Part shown: in pieces, positions 26,513 through 36,208 of the stretch
How positions within the stretch are numbered: the stretch's first letter is position 1
Layout of the letters: each line of letters begins with the position of its first letter
Assembly: GCA_934691625.1 (NCBI GenBank)
Contig: CAKUTA010000012.1
Location: forward strand, 1 to 64,000
From: an uncultured Bacteroidales bacterium
GTDB lineage: Bacteria > Bacteroidota > Bacteroidia > Bacteroidales > UBA932
Length of the DNA stretch: 64,000 bases
Direction of reading: 5' to 3'
The notes under the pieces: model-generated
Seen by the model: the letters and a program-made list of their open reading frames with translations, nothing else
The model's database searches: none
What the model was told of the DNA's origin: nothing
Made by a program: the position numbers and the translations under genes

Positions 26513-26879
26513 ATGACACAGGATTTTATATTGATGATAGTCGGGCTTGTCGCCGGATTCATGTCCGGTGCGGTCGGATTTGGCGGAGGGATGATACTTC
26601 TCCCTGTGATTACCTCAGTCTATGGCATCGAAGTGGCGGTGCCGGTATCGACTATCGCGCAGCTGATCAGCAACTTGTCCAAGGTGGGCATGGGCTTCAG
26701 GAGCATTGACAAGAAATTCTATCAGAAAATTGTTGCAGGAGTGATGATTGCCACATCTGTCGGGCTGTTCTTTTCAGTATAGGCGGAGAGTGCAATACCG
26801 CAATCCTGGTACTTTTTGCCGTGCTTCTGGTATGCTGCATTATAGGCGTAATGAATAAATTTGCAGCATTGGAAAAATG
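26513..26879 (+). pseudogene. TauE/SafE-family permease remnant
   Basis: The first 89 codons encode the family N-terminus: a hydrophobic helix, then GAVGFGGGMILLPVI, then VPVSTIAQLISNLSKVGMGF. The frame stops at TAG 26780-26782. A further frame (26783-26879) encodes NTAILVLFAVLLVCCIIGVM, a hydrophobic helix that may be the far C-terminus. Full members have about 250 residues and 7-8 helices, so an internal deletion is likely. Originally a putative sulfite/organosulfonate or anion exporter. Confidence 0.6.
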
Positions 26880-26886
26880 AATTTTT

Positions 26887-27966
26887 ATGAGATATATTAT
26901 TGCAACAGCATTATCAATCTTATTAGGTATGGCAACAAATATTTTTGCCCAGACATTGTCCGGGCGTCAGCTTGACCTTGCTGCATGTGCAGCTCTTGAA
27001 GCTCAGGGAGACCTTGTGCGCCTTGAACCGGCTATCAGGAAAGCTCTGGACGGCGGCGTCACTGTCAATGAACTGAAGGAGGCTTTTTCCCAGCTGTATG
27101 CATATACGGGTTTTCCTCGCTCGCTCAATGCTTTAGGTGTCCTTTCAAAGGTTCTCGAAGACAGAAACCCTTCATGGAAGGATGGCAAGGAATGGGTTCG
27201 ACCTGCCGAGTGGGACGATGCCGCGGCTGCATTGGAACTTGGTACGGAAAATCAGACAAGGCTCAGCGGAAGGCCGTTCAACTATGCATTCTGCCCTCAG
27301 GATGACTATTACCTGAAGGCGCACCTGTTCGGCGATATCTTCGCAGGAGACCAGCTCTCTCCGGCTGATCGCGAGATAGTGACTGTCGCGGCGCTTTCTG
27401 CACTTAAAGGTGTGGCTCCGCAGCTTGCGTCCCACAAGGCAGGGGCTGTAAATATGGGCAATACGGAAGCCCAGGTCGAGGAACTGTGCAGGTTCCTCAG
27501 CGCCAATGGGCTGTCCCGGTGCGACAATGCCGCTGATGCTGTGGCCGGAGCCTGGGCGCAGGGTGAACCTAATGTCAATTACTCCAGATATTTTGTGGGT
27601 AACAGCTATCTGAACCCGATAAAGCCTGTAAATCTCGGTGCGGATGAAAAGTCGGCGCTTCCAGCATCAAATGTGACTTTCGAGCCAAGGTGCAGAAATA
27701 ACTGGCACATCCACCATGGTGCTCGTCAGATCCTTATATGTGTAAGCGGACGGGGCTGGTATCAGGAATGGGGGAAGCCTGCGGTTGCCCTCAAGCCTGG
27801 CGATATCGTGGATATTCCTGAAGGCGTAAAGCATTGGCATGGAGCGCAGAAGGACTCATGGTTCCAGCATATTGCCACGCATGTCGCGGTCGAGAATACT
27901 AAGCCTGGAAGCGAGCCTAACGAGTGGCTTGAACCTGTCAGCGATGACGAATACAACAGGCTGTAG
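26887..27966 (+). CDS. Secreted carboxymuconolactone decarboxylase-like/cupin fusion protein
   Basis: 359 residues with a signal peptide (residues 1-21, ending FAQ). Two CMD-type helical segments follow: residues about 45-100 (ELKEAFSQLYAYTGFPRSLN) and 155-215 (PADREIVTVAALSALKG then QLASHKAGAVNMG). A C-terminal cupin lies at about 255-345 with metal-ligand pattern NNWHIHHG, PGDIVDIPEGVKHWHG. CMD-cupin pairs are usually separate genes or fusions tied to peroxide or quinone chemistry. The substrate is unknown. Confidence 0.8.
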   Translation: MRYIIATALSILLGMATNIFAQTLSGRQLDLAACAALEAQGDLVRLEPAIRKALDGGVTVNELKEAFSQLYAYTGFPRSLNALGVLSKVLEDRNPSWKDGKEWVRPAEWDDAAAALELGTENQTRLSGRPFNYAFCPQDDYYLKAHLFGDIFAGDQLSPADREIVTVAALSALKGVAPQLASHKAGAVNMGNTEAQVEELCRFLSANGLSRCDNAADAVAGAWAQGEPNVNYSRYFVGNSYLNPIKPVNLGADEKSALPASNVTFEPRCRNNWHIHHGARQILICVSGRGWYQEWGKPAVALKPGDIVDIPEGVKHWHGAQKDSWFQHIATHVAVENTKPGSEPNEWLEPVSDDEYNRL

Positions 27967-28039
27967 GGCTTCATGCCAGCCGCATCTGCGCCTGATGACC
28001 ATGGATGCATAGCCAGATATCTGGACAGATAAATCTGAA

Positions 28040-28080
28040 GGAGGGTGAACAAATACTGTTTGTTTCCCTCCTGTCTTTTT
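28040..28080 (+). terminator. Intrinsic terminator after the CMD-cupin gene
   Basis: GGAGGG (28040-28045) pairs with CCCTCC (28066-28071), with partial pairing inside (AACAAA with GTTTGTT), and a T run follows at 28076-28080. It is placed about 75 nt after the stop. Confidence 0.65.
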
Positions 28081-28126
28081 GGCTGGTGATGAAGATCCGA
28101 TGCCTCATCTTTCGAAATTTCGTTCA

Positions 28127-28145
28127 CACTTTCGAAACGAAAGTG
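28127..28145. promoter_or_regulatory. Perfect dyad upstream of the V-ATPase promoter
   Basis: CACTTTCG-AAA-CGAAAGTG is a perfect 8-bp inverted repeat centred about 74 nt upstream of the -7 box. The half-element TTTCGAAA also occurs just before it, near 28110. This could be an operator for the V-ATPase operon; no regulator is identified. Confidence 0.4.
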
Positions 28146-28187
28146 GCGACTTTTAGGACAAAAATCGAGTGAAGTGTGGAACTTAAT

Positions 28188-28217
28188 TTGCAATAATTGG
28201 CAAAATGTGTAAATTTG
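28188..28217 (+). promoter_or_regulatory. V-ATPase operon promoter
   Basis: TTG at 28188-28190, a 19-nt spacer, and TAAATTTG at 28210-28217 give a textbook Bacteroidota -33/-7 promoter. The expected start is near 28224, leaving a leader of about 33 nt before the subunit E ATG at 28257. Confidence 0.7.
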
Positions 28218-28256
28218 CTTGTTTGTTGTTAAAAACGATTAATATAAATACTCTAT

Positions 28257-28865
28257 ATGGAGAACAAGTTACAGGAATTGACAGACAAACTTTATAACGA
28301 GGGTCTGTCCAAAGGCAAGGAAGAGGGCGAGGCCCTTCTCGCCAAGGCAAGGAGCCAGGCTGCTGAAATAGTGGCTGCGGCGGAAAAGGAAGCAAAGGAC
28401 ATTGTCGCAAAAGCCGAGAAGGAAGCGGCGGACTATAGGACAAAGGTGTCCGGCGACCTCAAGATGGCTGCGTCTCAGAGCATTCAGGCTACCAGAAAGG
28501 ATATTGAGAACCTTCTTGTTTTCAAGATGACTGGAGCTGCGACGGAGAAGGTGCTTTCAGATGAGGCATTCGTGAAAGAAATAGTCAAGGCTGTTGCAGA
28601 GAAGTTCAATGCTGAAGAGGCAGTGGATCTGGAACTTGTGCTTCCGGAAACATTGAAATCGGCTCTGGAGCCATTTGTCCGGAATGAACTTGCATCTATT
28701 CTTAAAGGTAAGGTCAATGCCTCTTTCTCCAAGAAGATTGCCGGTGGCTTCACCATTGGCCCTAAGGATGGAGGCTATTTCATCAGCCTTACGGACGATA
28801 CATTCAAGGAACTTATCAGCGAGTATCTCCGCCCTGCCACCAGGAAACTTCTTTTCGGGGAATAG
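28257..28865 (+). CDS. V-type ATP synthase subunit E
   Basis: Peripheral stalk subunit, 202 residues. The N-terminal two-fifths is a long Ala/Lys/Glu-rich coiled coil (residues 10-75, with AKARSQAAEIVAAAEKEAKD). A small alpha/beta head follows, ending in FKELISEYLRPATRKLLFGE, as in the family. It opens the operon and sits 2 nt before the DUF2764 gene. Confidence 0.88.
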   Translation: MENKLQELTDKLYNEGLSKGKEEGEALLAKARSQAAEIVAAAEKEAKDIVAKAEKEAADYRTKVSGDLKMAASQSIQATRKDIENLLVFKMTGAATEKVLSDEAFVKEIVKAVAEKFNAEEAVDLELVLPETLKSALEPFVRNELASILKGKVNASFSKKIAGGFTIGPKDGGYFISLTDDTFKELISEYLRPATRKLLFGE

Positions 28866-28867
28866 AT

Positions 28868-29479
28868 ATGGCTAATTTCGAATATCTAATAGCGGGCCTT
28901 CCTGACATCAGCCCTGACTGGAAAGGGGCTGAAGGCGTTTCTGCGGATACTATCCTGCAGGAAATCAGGGAGATGTGCTCCGCTAAAGATAACCGCTTGA
29001 TAGATGTCCTGATGGATGGCTATCAGGATGACAAGCTGGACCTGGAGTTCTATCAGAAGGCTCTTTCTTCGAAGGATGCATTCCTGCGGGAGTATTTCAG
29101 GTTTGACCTCAATGTGCGGAACGCCAAGGTCTCGTATCTGAACAATGCTCTTGGGCGCCCTGCCGGAACTGACATCTTTCTGGATGCTCCTGGCGAATTC
29201 GCGGAGTCCCAGAGGCTTGAATCTGTGCTGAATACTGATGATATCCTTGCACGTGAGAGGGGAATAGACGATCTGATGTGGGCTAAGATTGATGAGCTGA
29301 CCACTTTCGACTATTTCAACATTGATGCGGTGCTGGGCTTCATTGCCAAGCTGCATATCGTGTACAGGTGGTTGAAACTGGATGATGAGACAGGACGGAA
29401 GATGTTTGCGCGTCTGGTGGATGAGGTGCGTGGCTCATATACCGGCATCCGTGCCGCTGCCGACAAGGTTGTAATCTGA
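28868..29479 (+). CDS. DUF2764 protein of the V-ATPase operon
   Basis: 203 residues, soluble and helical, starting MANFEYLIAGLPDISPDWKG. In Bacteroidales and related V-ATPase operons this family occupies the place of subunit C, which is absent here, and it is proposed to connect the rotor to the membrane part. That equivalence is inference from synteny. Translationally coupled to subunit E (2-nt gap), but separated from atpA by a 470-bp repeat-containing spacer. Confidence 0.85.
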   Translation: MANFEYLIAGLPDISPDWKGAEGVSADTILQEIREMCSAKDNRLIDVLMDGYQDDKLDLEFYQKALSSKDAFLREYFRFDLNVRNAKVSYLNNALGRPAGTDIFLDAPGEFAESQRLESVLNTDDILARERGIDDLMWAKIDELTTFDYFNIDAVLGFIAKLHIVYRWLKLDDETGRKMFARLVDEVRGSYTGIRAAADKVVI

Positions 29480-29589
29480 TTTTTGTGCATTGCGCTGATT
29501 ATTAGTAGATTACGTTTTCTGAAAATACGTGAATGTACTATTTTGAGAATGGTTAATTTATTGATAACCAATATTATATGTAAAAAACA

Positions 29590-29949
29590 TTGACGCTGGA
29601 ATGTTGAGAAAATTAAATATTTAAGATAATTAGAGCCTGAAAGGCGAGGCGAAGTCCCGTCCCCGAGGGAAGGGATTTAGGGCAGGGGTAACGAAAATCA
29701 AAGAGCGTAGGCCAAAGGCTTTGAAATCTGAAATATTGCAGAAAACAGCATTGACGCTGGAATGTTGAGAAAATTAAATATTTAAGATAATTGGAGCCTG
29801 AAAGGCGATGCAAAGTCCCGTCCCCGAGGGAAGGGATTTAGGGCAGGGGCAACGAAAATCAAAGAGTGTAGGCCAGAGGCTTTGAAATCTGAAATATTGT
29901 AGAAACAGCAATGACGCTGGAATGTTGAGAAAATTAAATATTTAAGATA
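29590..29949 (+). repeat. Tandem ~160-bp repeat (two full copies plus a 39-bp partial copy) ahead of atpA
   Basis: The unit starts TTGACGCTGGAATGTTGAGA. Copy 1 begins at 29590, copy 2 at 29751 and the truncated third at 29911, giving periods of 161 and 160 bp. The two full copies differ at only a handful of positions. The partial copy ends with TTTAAGATAG directly on the atpA ATG, so the ribosome-binding region is itself part of the repeat. The unit holds CCCGTCCCC with GGGCAGGGG, giving a GC-rich hairpin possibility. No credible gene in the 470-bp spacer. Confidence 0.85.
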
Positions 29950-29950
29950 G

Positions 29951-31705
29951 ATGAAAACAAAAGGAAAGGTAACGGGCATCGTTTCTAACCTTGTCACGGT
30001 CGAAGTGGACGGACCGGTGGCAGAGAACGAGCTTTGCTACATCACTTTGGGCGGAACCAGGCTTATGGCCGAGGTTATCAAGGTGAAAGGCAGGAATGCA
30101 TCCGTACAGGTCTTTGAAAGCACACGAGGACTGAAGAACGGGGACCCTGTAGAGTTCGAGGGCAGAATGCTGGAGATATCACTCGGCCCTGGACTTCTGT
30201 CAAGTGTCTATGACGGACTTCAGAATAACCTTGCCACGATGGAGGGTGTATTCCTCAAGAGAGGCGAGTACACTGCGCCGCTTGACAATAAGAAGCTCTG
30301 GGACTTCACCCCTATAGCCAAGCCTGGCGACAAGGTATCTGCCGCTGACTGGCTTGGAGAAGTGAAGGAAGGCTGGCTGCCTCACAAGATTATGGTTCCG
30401 TTTTCGTTCAAGGGGACATACATTGTAAAAAGCATTGAACAGGCAGGCAAGTACAGCATTGACCATACCATGGCGGTCCTTACCGACGAGAACGGTGAGG
30501 ATGTTTCTGTGACTATGGTGCAGAAATGGCCTGTGAAGGTGGCTATCAAGTGCTACAAGGAAAAGCCTAGGCCAAACAAGATAATGGAGACAGGCGTCAG
30601 GGTCATTGACACATTGAACCCTATCGCCGAGGGAGGTACGGGCTTCATTCCTGGACCTTTCGGGTGCGGAAAGACTGTGCTACAGCATGCAATCGCGAAG
30701 CAGGGCGATGCCGATGTTATCGTGATGGCTGCCTGCGGCGAGCGCGCAAACGAGGTCGTCGAGATCTTCACCGAGTTCCCTGAACTTATCGACCCGCATA
30801 CCGGACGCTACCTGATGGAACGTACCACTATTATATGCAACACCTCCAACATGCCTGTGGCTGCCCGTGAGGCATCCGTATATACGGCGATGACCATCTG
30901 CGAATACTATCGTGCGATGGGGCTCAAATGTCTGCTGCTTGCAGACTCCACATCACGCTGGGCGCAGGCGTTGAGGGAAATGAGTAACCGAATGGAGGAG
31001 CTGCCTGGTGCGGATGCATTCCCTGTGGACCTTTCGGCCATAATCTCCAGCTTCTATGCACGCTCAGGTATGGTCGTGCTGAACAACGGGAAAACTGGAG
31101 CCGTGACATTCATCGGAACAGTCTCGCCGGCCGGAGGTAACTTGAAGGAGCCTGTGACTGAATCCACGAAGAAGGCTGCCAGATGTTTCTACGCATTGGA
31201 GCAGAACCGTGCGGACCAGAAGCGGTATCCGGCTGTGAACCCTATCGACTCATATTCTAAATATCTGGAATATCCTGAGATACGTGAATTCCTTGACGAG
31301 AAGATCGAGAAGGGATGGGCTGACAAGGTGACCAGGGCGAAGAATATCATCCGTCAGGGACGTGACGCTTCCGAGCAGATCAATATCCTCGGTGATGATG
31401 GCGTTCCAATGAGCTATCATGAGACATTCTGGAAATCTGAACTTCTGGACTTCGTATTCCTTCAGCAGGATGCGTTCGATGCAGTGGACAGCCTCTGTCC
31501 GCTTGAGCGTCAGAAATATATGATGAACCTGATTCTCGATATATGCGGGAAACAGTTCGAATTCGAGAACTTCGAGGAGTGCCGCAACTTCTTCAAGGAG
31601 ATGATCAATGATCTCCGCCAGATGAACTATACGGAATTCCATAGCGAGGCTTTCGAGAAATATAACTCACAACTTTCAAAACTTCTGGAAGAAAATGGCA
31701 AATAA
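29951..31705 (+). CDS. V-type ATP synthase subunit A (catalytic)
   Basis: 584 residues, the usual length. Catalytic nucleotide-binding subunit: Walker A GPFGCGKT near residue 235, the typical non-homologous insert before it (residues 110-190), and later GADAFPVDLS and DSTSRWAQALREMS. Its stop overlaps the subunit B start by 11 nt, indicating coupling. The translation start directly follows the tandem repeat. Confidence 0.95.
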   Translation: MKTKGKVTGIVSNLVTVEVDGPVAENELCYITLGGTRLMAEVIKVKGRNASVQVFESTRGLKNGDPVEFEGRMLEISLGPGLLSSVYDGLQNNLATMEGVFLKRGEYTAPLDNKKLWDFTPIAKPGDKVSAADWLGEVKEGWLPHKIMVPFSFKGTYIVKSIEQAGKYSIDHTMAVLTDENGEDVSVTMVQKWPVKVAIKCYKEKPRPNKIMETGVRVIDTLNPIAEGGTGFIPGPFGCGKTVLQHAIAKQGDADVIVMAACGERANEVVEIFTEFPELIDPHTGRYLMERTTIICNTSNMPVAAREASVYTAMTICEYYRAMGLKCLLLADSTSRWAQALREMSNRMEELPGADAFPVDLSAIISSFYARSGMVVLNNGKTGAVTFIGTVSPAGGNLKEPVTESTKKAARCFYALEQNRADQKRYPAVNPIDSYSKYLEYPEIREFLDEKIEKGWADKVTRAKNIIRQGRDASEQINILGDDGVPMSYHETFWKSELLDFVFLQQDAFDAVDSLCPLERQKYMMNLILDICGKQFEFENFEECRNFFKEMINDLRQMNYTEFHSEAFEKYNSQLSKLLEENGK

Positions 31706-33014
31706 AGCTTATCAAAGAACATATACACAGCTGGACGCTATTACCAAGGCCACAGTGTCACTGAAGGCTTCAGGGGTAGCAAACGACGAGCTTGCCACAG
31801 TTGACGGCCGTCTTGCCCAGGTGGTCAAGACCAAGGGCGACGCGGTTACACTGCAGGTGTTCGCCGGTACCGAAGGCATTCCTACAGATGCTGAAGTTGC
31901 ATTCCTTGGGGCTCCTCCTACATTGAAAGTGAGCGAGCAGCTGTCGGGGCGTTTCTTCAATGCTTATGGCAAGCCTATCGACGGCGGTCCTGAAGTCGAG
32001 GGCGAAGAGCGTGAAATCGGCGGCCCTTCCGTGAACCCGTACAAGAGACGTCAGCCGTCAGAACTGATTCCTACCGGTATCGCGGGCATTGACCTTAACA
32101 ATACTATCGTGTCGGGCCAGAAGATTCCTTTCTTTGCCGATGCCGACCAGCCTTATAACCAGGTTATGGCTGATGTGGCTCTCCGTGCGGATGTGGACAA
32201 GATTATCCTCGGAGGAATGGGACTTTCAAACGATGATTATCTTTTCTTCCGCAATGCCTTCGAATCCGCAGGTGCGCTTGACAAGATCACCAGCTTCATC
32301 AACACGACGGAGGAACCTCCTGTGGAGCGTCTGCTTATTCCTGATATGACATTGGCTGCGGCCGAGTACTTCGCTGTGGATAAGAATGAAAAAGTGCTTG
32401 TGCTGCTTACAGATATGACCCTGTATGCGGATGCGCTGAGTATCGTGTCCAACCGTATGGACCAGATCCCTTCGAAGGATTCCATGCCAGGCTCCCTTTA
32501 TTCGGACCTCGCGAAGATCTACGAGAAGGCAGTGCAGCTTCCGTCAGGCGGTTCAATCACCATCATTGCCGTGACTACATTGAATGACGGTGACATTACT
32601 CATGCGATTCCTGATAACACAGGATATATCACTGAAGGTCAGCTTTATCTGCGAGCAGATGCTGATTCGGGGAAAGTCATCATTGACCCGTTCCGCTCAC
32701 TTTCTCGACTGAAGCAGCTGGTTCAGGGTAAGAAGACCCGTGAGGATCACAGCCAGGTGATGAATGCCAGTGTCCGTCTGTATGCGGATGCGCAGAATGC
32801 AAAGACCAAGCTGGAGAACGGCTTCGACCTCAGCGACTATGATCACCGCTGTCTGAAATATGCCAGGGAGTATGCTACAAGGCTGCTTTCCATCGATGTC
32901 AATATCACGATCAATGAAATGCTCGATACCGCATGGGAACTTTTCGGCAAGTATTTCACCAAGGCCGAGACCGGCATCAAGCAGGCGTTGATCGACAAAT
33001 ACTGGAAAGCATAA
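31695..33014 (+). CDS. V-type ATP synthase subunit B
   Basis: 439 residues; non-catalytic partner of A in the hexameric head. It lacks a P-loop, as expected (GQKIPFFADADQPYNQ occupies that place). Conserved features include LLTDMTLYADALSIVSNRMD and the C-terminal helical domain. The start overlaps subunit A by 11 nt. Confidence 0.94.
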   Translation: MANKAYQRTYTQLDAITKATVSLKASGVANDELATVDGRLAQVVKTKGDAVTLQVFAGTEGIPTDAEVAFLGAPPTLKVSEQLSGRFFNAYGKPIDGGPEVEGEEREIGGPSVNPYKRRQPSELIPTGIAGIDLNNTIVSGQKIPFFADADQPYNQVMADVALRADVDKIILGGMGLSNDDYLFFRNAFESAGALDKITSFINTTEEPPVERLLIPDMTLAAAEYFAVDKNEKVLVLLTDMTLYADALSIVSNRMDQIPSKDSMPGSLYSDLAKIYEKAVQLPSGGSITIIAVTTLNDGDITHAIPDNTGYITEGQLYLRADADSGKVIIDPFRSLSRLKQLVQGKKTREDHSQVMNASVRLYADAQNAKTKLENGFDLSDYDHRCLKYAREYATRLLSIDVNITINEMLDTAWELFGKYFTKAETGIKQALIDKYWKA

Positions 33015-33047
33015 AGGTCAATGTTGACCCATTAATTGAAATTAATT

Positions 33048-33665
33048 ATGGCAATTAAATTCCAATACAATAAGACATCCCTGAACAACCTCGGCAAGCA
33101 GCTGAAGATGCGTCAGAAGGCACTCCCTACATTGCAGAACAAGGAGTCCGCCCTGCGTCTCGAAGTGCGGAAGGCCAAGGAGCGCTCGGAAAAGCTTATT
33201 GAGGAACTGAATGCCTCCATGAAGAAGTACGACTATCTTGCCGCGCTCTGGAACGAGTTTGATCCTGGACTCATATCCATTACGGATGTGGAGCTGGTGA
33301 CTGCGAAGCTTGCCGGAGTGAAGACACCTGAGCTGAAGGAAATCCATTATGAGATTCACCCGTTCAACGCTTTCGTGAAGCCGGCATGGTATGCTGACGG
33401 CGTGAATATCCTTAAGGAGCTGACACGCCTTGGCATCGAGTCGGAAGTCTATCAGGAGAAAAGCAGGATCCTGGACTGGCAGAGGAAGAAGACCACACAG
33501 AAGGTTAACCTCTACGAGAAGGTGCAGATTCCTGGCTATCAGGAGGCTATCAGAAAGATAAAGAGATATATGGAGGATGAGGAGAACCTGAGCAAGGCTT
33601 CATCCAAGATTGTCAAGAGCCGTCACGAGGAGGAAGAAGCTATGGAGGAGCTGAAGAATGATTAG
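33048..33665 (+). CDS. V-type ATP synthase subunit D (central stalk)
   Basis: 205 residues from ATG 33048 (MAIKFQYNKTSLNNLGKQLK); an ATG-like extension at 33036 is less likely. Long N- and C-terminal helices form the rotor coiled coil (residues 10-70 and 135-195). A small hairpin, GGTCA-atg-TTGACC (33016-33029), precedes it. The stop overlaps the subunit I start by 8 nt. No separate F subunit gene is visible. Confidence 0.9.
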   Translation: MAIKFQYNKTSLNNLGKQLKMRQKALPTLQNKESALRLEVRKAKERSEKLIEELNASMKKYDYLAALWNEFDPGLISITDVELVTAKLAGVKTPELKEIHYEIHPFNAFVKPAWYADGVNILKELTRLGIESEVYQEKSRILDWQRKKTTQKVNLYEKVQIPGYQEAIRKIKRYMEDEENLSKASSKIVKSRHEEEEAMEELKND

Positions 33666-35496
33666 CCCGATGACCAAATATTCCTTTATCCTGCTTTCAG
33701 GGCAGACAGAGGAATTCCTGTCAAAGCTCCAGGAGCTTGGAGTTATTGACGTTACACGCTCGCTCAAGCCTGTCGATGAAAAATCGGAGCGGATTCTCGC
33801 GGAAGCCGATGATGCGAAGAGGGCTCTTTCTGTGCTGAAGAGCTGCAAGGAAGTCCCTGGAACAGCCGGTTTCAGACTTTCTGGTGATCCGGTGAAGGCA
33901 GTCCTTGATGCCGATGGGCAGATCAGCGAGCTTAGGGGAGAGGTGGCGTCGGCGAAGAAGGATCTTGCGCAGCGCAAGCCGTGGGGCGAGTTCAGCAGCG
34001 AGAGCCTGAAAAAGCTTGAGGCACGTGGCCTGAAAATAAGGTTCTACAGCTGCCCGAAGAAGAAGTTTGATGCTTCATGGGCGGAAATCCAGCCTCTGCA
34101 GGTGATAAGCGAGTCCGATACGGCAGTCTTTTTCGTGACTGTTGCTCCGGAATCTGAAGAATATAGCTTCCCTATAGAGCCTATATCAGCTCCTGCTGGT
34201 TCTGTGAATGAAGCGGAGGCAGCTCTGGAGGAGATTCAGAAAAAGCTTGATGGGGAGAATAGGCTGCTCGGCAATCTCAAGAGCTGTTCACGGGAGATAG
34301 AAAAGGCTTATAATGATAAGCTTGGAGAACTGGATCTGTATTTTGCGGAGGTGGCGACGGAGAAGGCGATGGATAATTATCTTACTGTGCTTACCGGCTT
34401 TGCCCCTACTGAAGATGACGCGAAGCTATTCAAGGCATTCGACTCGATGGATGTCTATTATACTCATGAGCCTGCCACCAAGGAGGATAATCCTCCGATC
34501 AAGCTGCATAACAACTGGTTCGCAAGAAACTTCGAGGTCCTGACCGGAATGTACGGCATGCCTGTTTATGACGAGTTCGATCCGACGCCTGTCCTCGGGC
34601 CGTTCTTCATGCTCTTCTTCGCCATGTGCATGGGCGATGCCGGATATGGTATAGTGCTCATGCTGATAGCACTCTACATGAAGCTGAAGATGCAGGATTC
34701 GAGTCTGGGCAAGATGTACAGGCTTATCGGCTTTCTCGGCGGTATGACCTTCTTTGTGGGGCTGTTCCTGGGCACGTTCTTCGGAATGAGCATATTGAGT
34801 GCATCCTGGGCTCCTGCTTGGTTGAAGGCTATCTGCATTGACGGCTGGTTCCCTGACGGAAAGATTGCAGGATTCCCTGTTCAGATGGTGCTTGCGGTGG
34901 CGATAGGTGTGTTCCACATCTGTCTCGCGATGATTATCAAGACGATAAACTTCACGAAGCGTTTCGGCTTCAGCAAGACTGTGGGAACATGGGGATGGAC
35001 AACCCTCATTGTCGGAGGTATCATTGTTATAGCTCTGGGAATGACTGAAGTCCTTTCTGCAGAAGCTTTCAAGTGGGTGATCATCGCCCTGGCGGCAGTA
35101 AGCGGCCTTGCGATATTCATCTTCAATACTCCTGGACGTAATCCGCTGGTTAACATCGGCTCAGGGCTCTGGGATACCTACAATATGGTGACAGGACTTC
35201 TTGGCGATGTTCTGAGCTACATACGACTCTATGCCCTCGGTCTTGCCGGAGGTATGCTTGGAAATGCGTTCAACATCATGGGAACGATGATCTTGAATAT
35301 CCCGGTTCCTGTGGTGAACTGGATTTTCAGCATCGTGATACTGATTTTCGGGCATGTGCTTAACCTGGCGATGTCATGCCTCGGAGCATTTGTGCACCCG
35401 CTGCGTCTTACGTTTGTGGAGTACTTCAAAAATTCCGGATATGAGGGTGCCGGAGCAAAATACAACCCTTTGACGAAAACAAATAATGACAAATAA
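33658..35496 (+). CDS. V-type ATP synthase subunit I (membrane stator, a-like)
   Basis: 612 residues. The N-terminal soluble half has coiled coils. The C-terminal half has about seven to eight membrane helices starting near residue 310 (PFFMLFFAMCMGDAGYG is the conserved entry). It forms the ion half-channels against the K ring; the conserved LGDVLSYIRLYALGLAGGM with its essential Arg lies near residues 520-540. Gene order D-I-K is maintained. Confidence 0.93.
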   Translation: MISPMTKYSFILLSGQTEEFLSKLQELGVIDVTRSLKPVDEKSERILAEADDAKRALSVLKSCKEVPGTAGFRLSGDPVKAVLDADGQISELRGEVASAKKDLAQRKPWGEFSSESLKKLEARGLKIRFYSCPKKKFDASWAEIQPLQVISESDTAVFFVTVAPESEEYSFPIEPISAPAGSVNEAEAALEEIQKKLDGENRLLGNLKSCSREIEKAYNDKLGELDLYFAEVATEKAMDNYLTVLTGFAPTEDDAKLFKAFDSMDVYYTHEPATKEDNPPIKLHNNWFARNFEVLTGMYGMPVYDEFDPTPVLGPFFMLFFAMCMGDAGYGIVLMLIALYMKLKMQDSSLGKMYRLIGFLGGMTFFVGLFLGTFFGMSILSASWAPAWLKAICIDGWFPDGKIAGFPVQMVLAVAIGVFHICLAMIIKTINFTKRFGFSKTVGTWGWTTLIVGGIIVIALGMTEVLSAEAFKWVIIALAAVSGLAIFIFNTPGRNPLVNIGSGLWDTYNMVTGLLGDVLSYIRLYALGLAGGMLGNAFNIMGTMILNIPVPVVNWIFSIVILIFGHVLNLAMSCLGAFVHPLRLTFVEYFKNSGYEGAGAKYNPLTKTNNDK

Positions 35497-35943
<447 letters not shown>

Positions 35944-35964
35944 TCAGATAGCATAACAAAATTG

Positions 35965-36004
35965 AAAGGTGCGCATCTGTTTTCCGGATGCGCACCTTTT
36001 TTTG
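35965..36004 (+). terminator. V-ATPase operon terminator
   Basis: Thirteen-bp perfect stem AAAGGTGCGCATC (35965-35977) with its complement at 35987-35999, 9-nt loop and a run of T to 36004. It lies 21 nt after the subunit K stop. Confidence 0.85.
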
Positions 36005-36042
36005 AAGGTTACTATTGTGTCAAAAAACTGATTTATGCACTT

Positions 36043-36208
36043 AAGAAGTTGTTTTGAAATGATTAAAAAGTTGTTTGAGGTAAAATTCCTTCATCTTCTT
36101 CCCGAGTCTTCAGGTCAGATAGGCACCGCTATCTTCCCCAAATCCCCGGTCGAACCTGAAGTTTTTTCCTCTCAAGCCTTCAAAAAATAATTTCAAAACA
36201 GCTTCTAA
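36043..36208. mobile_element. MITE-like 166-bp element with terminal inverted repeats
   Basis: The left end AGAAGTTGTTTTGAAATGATT and the complement of the right end (AGAAGCTGTTTTGAAATTATT) match at 19 of 21 bases. The interior is non-coding. The left 46 bp recur, inverted and with three mismatches, at 46666-46713. No target duplication was confirmed. It sits in the 428-bp gene-free stretch between the V-ATPase terminator and the next gene; the rest (36209-36371) shows nothing recognisable. Confidence 0.5.

Noticed and set aside
29613-29997. Two similar short frames on the minus strand before atpA
   Set aside because: They exist only because the 160-bp repeat is duplicated; no ribosome-binding site or known motif.
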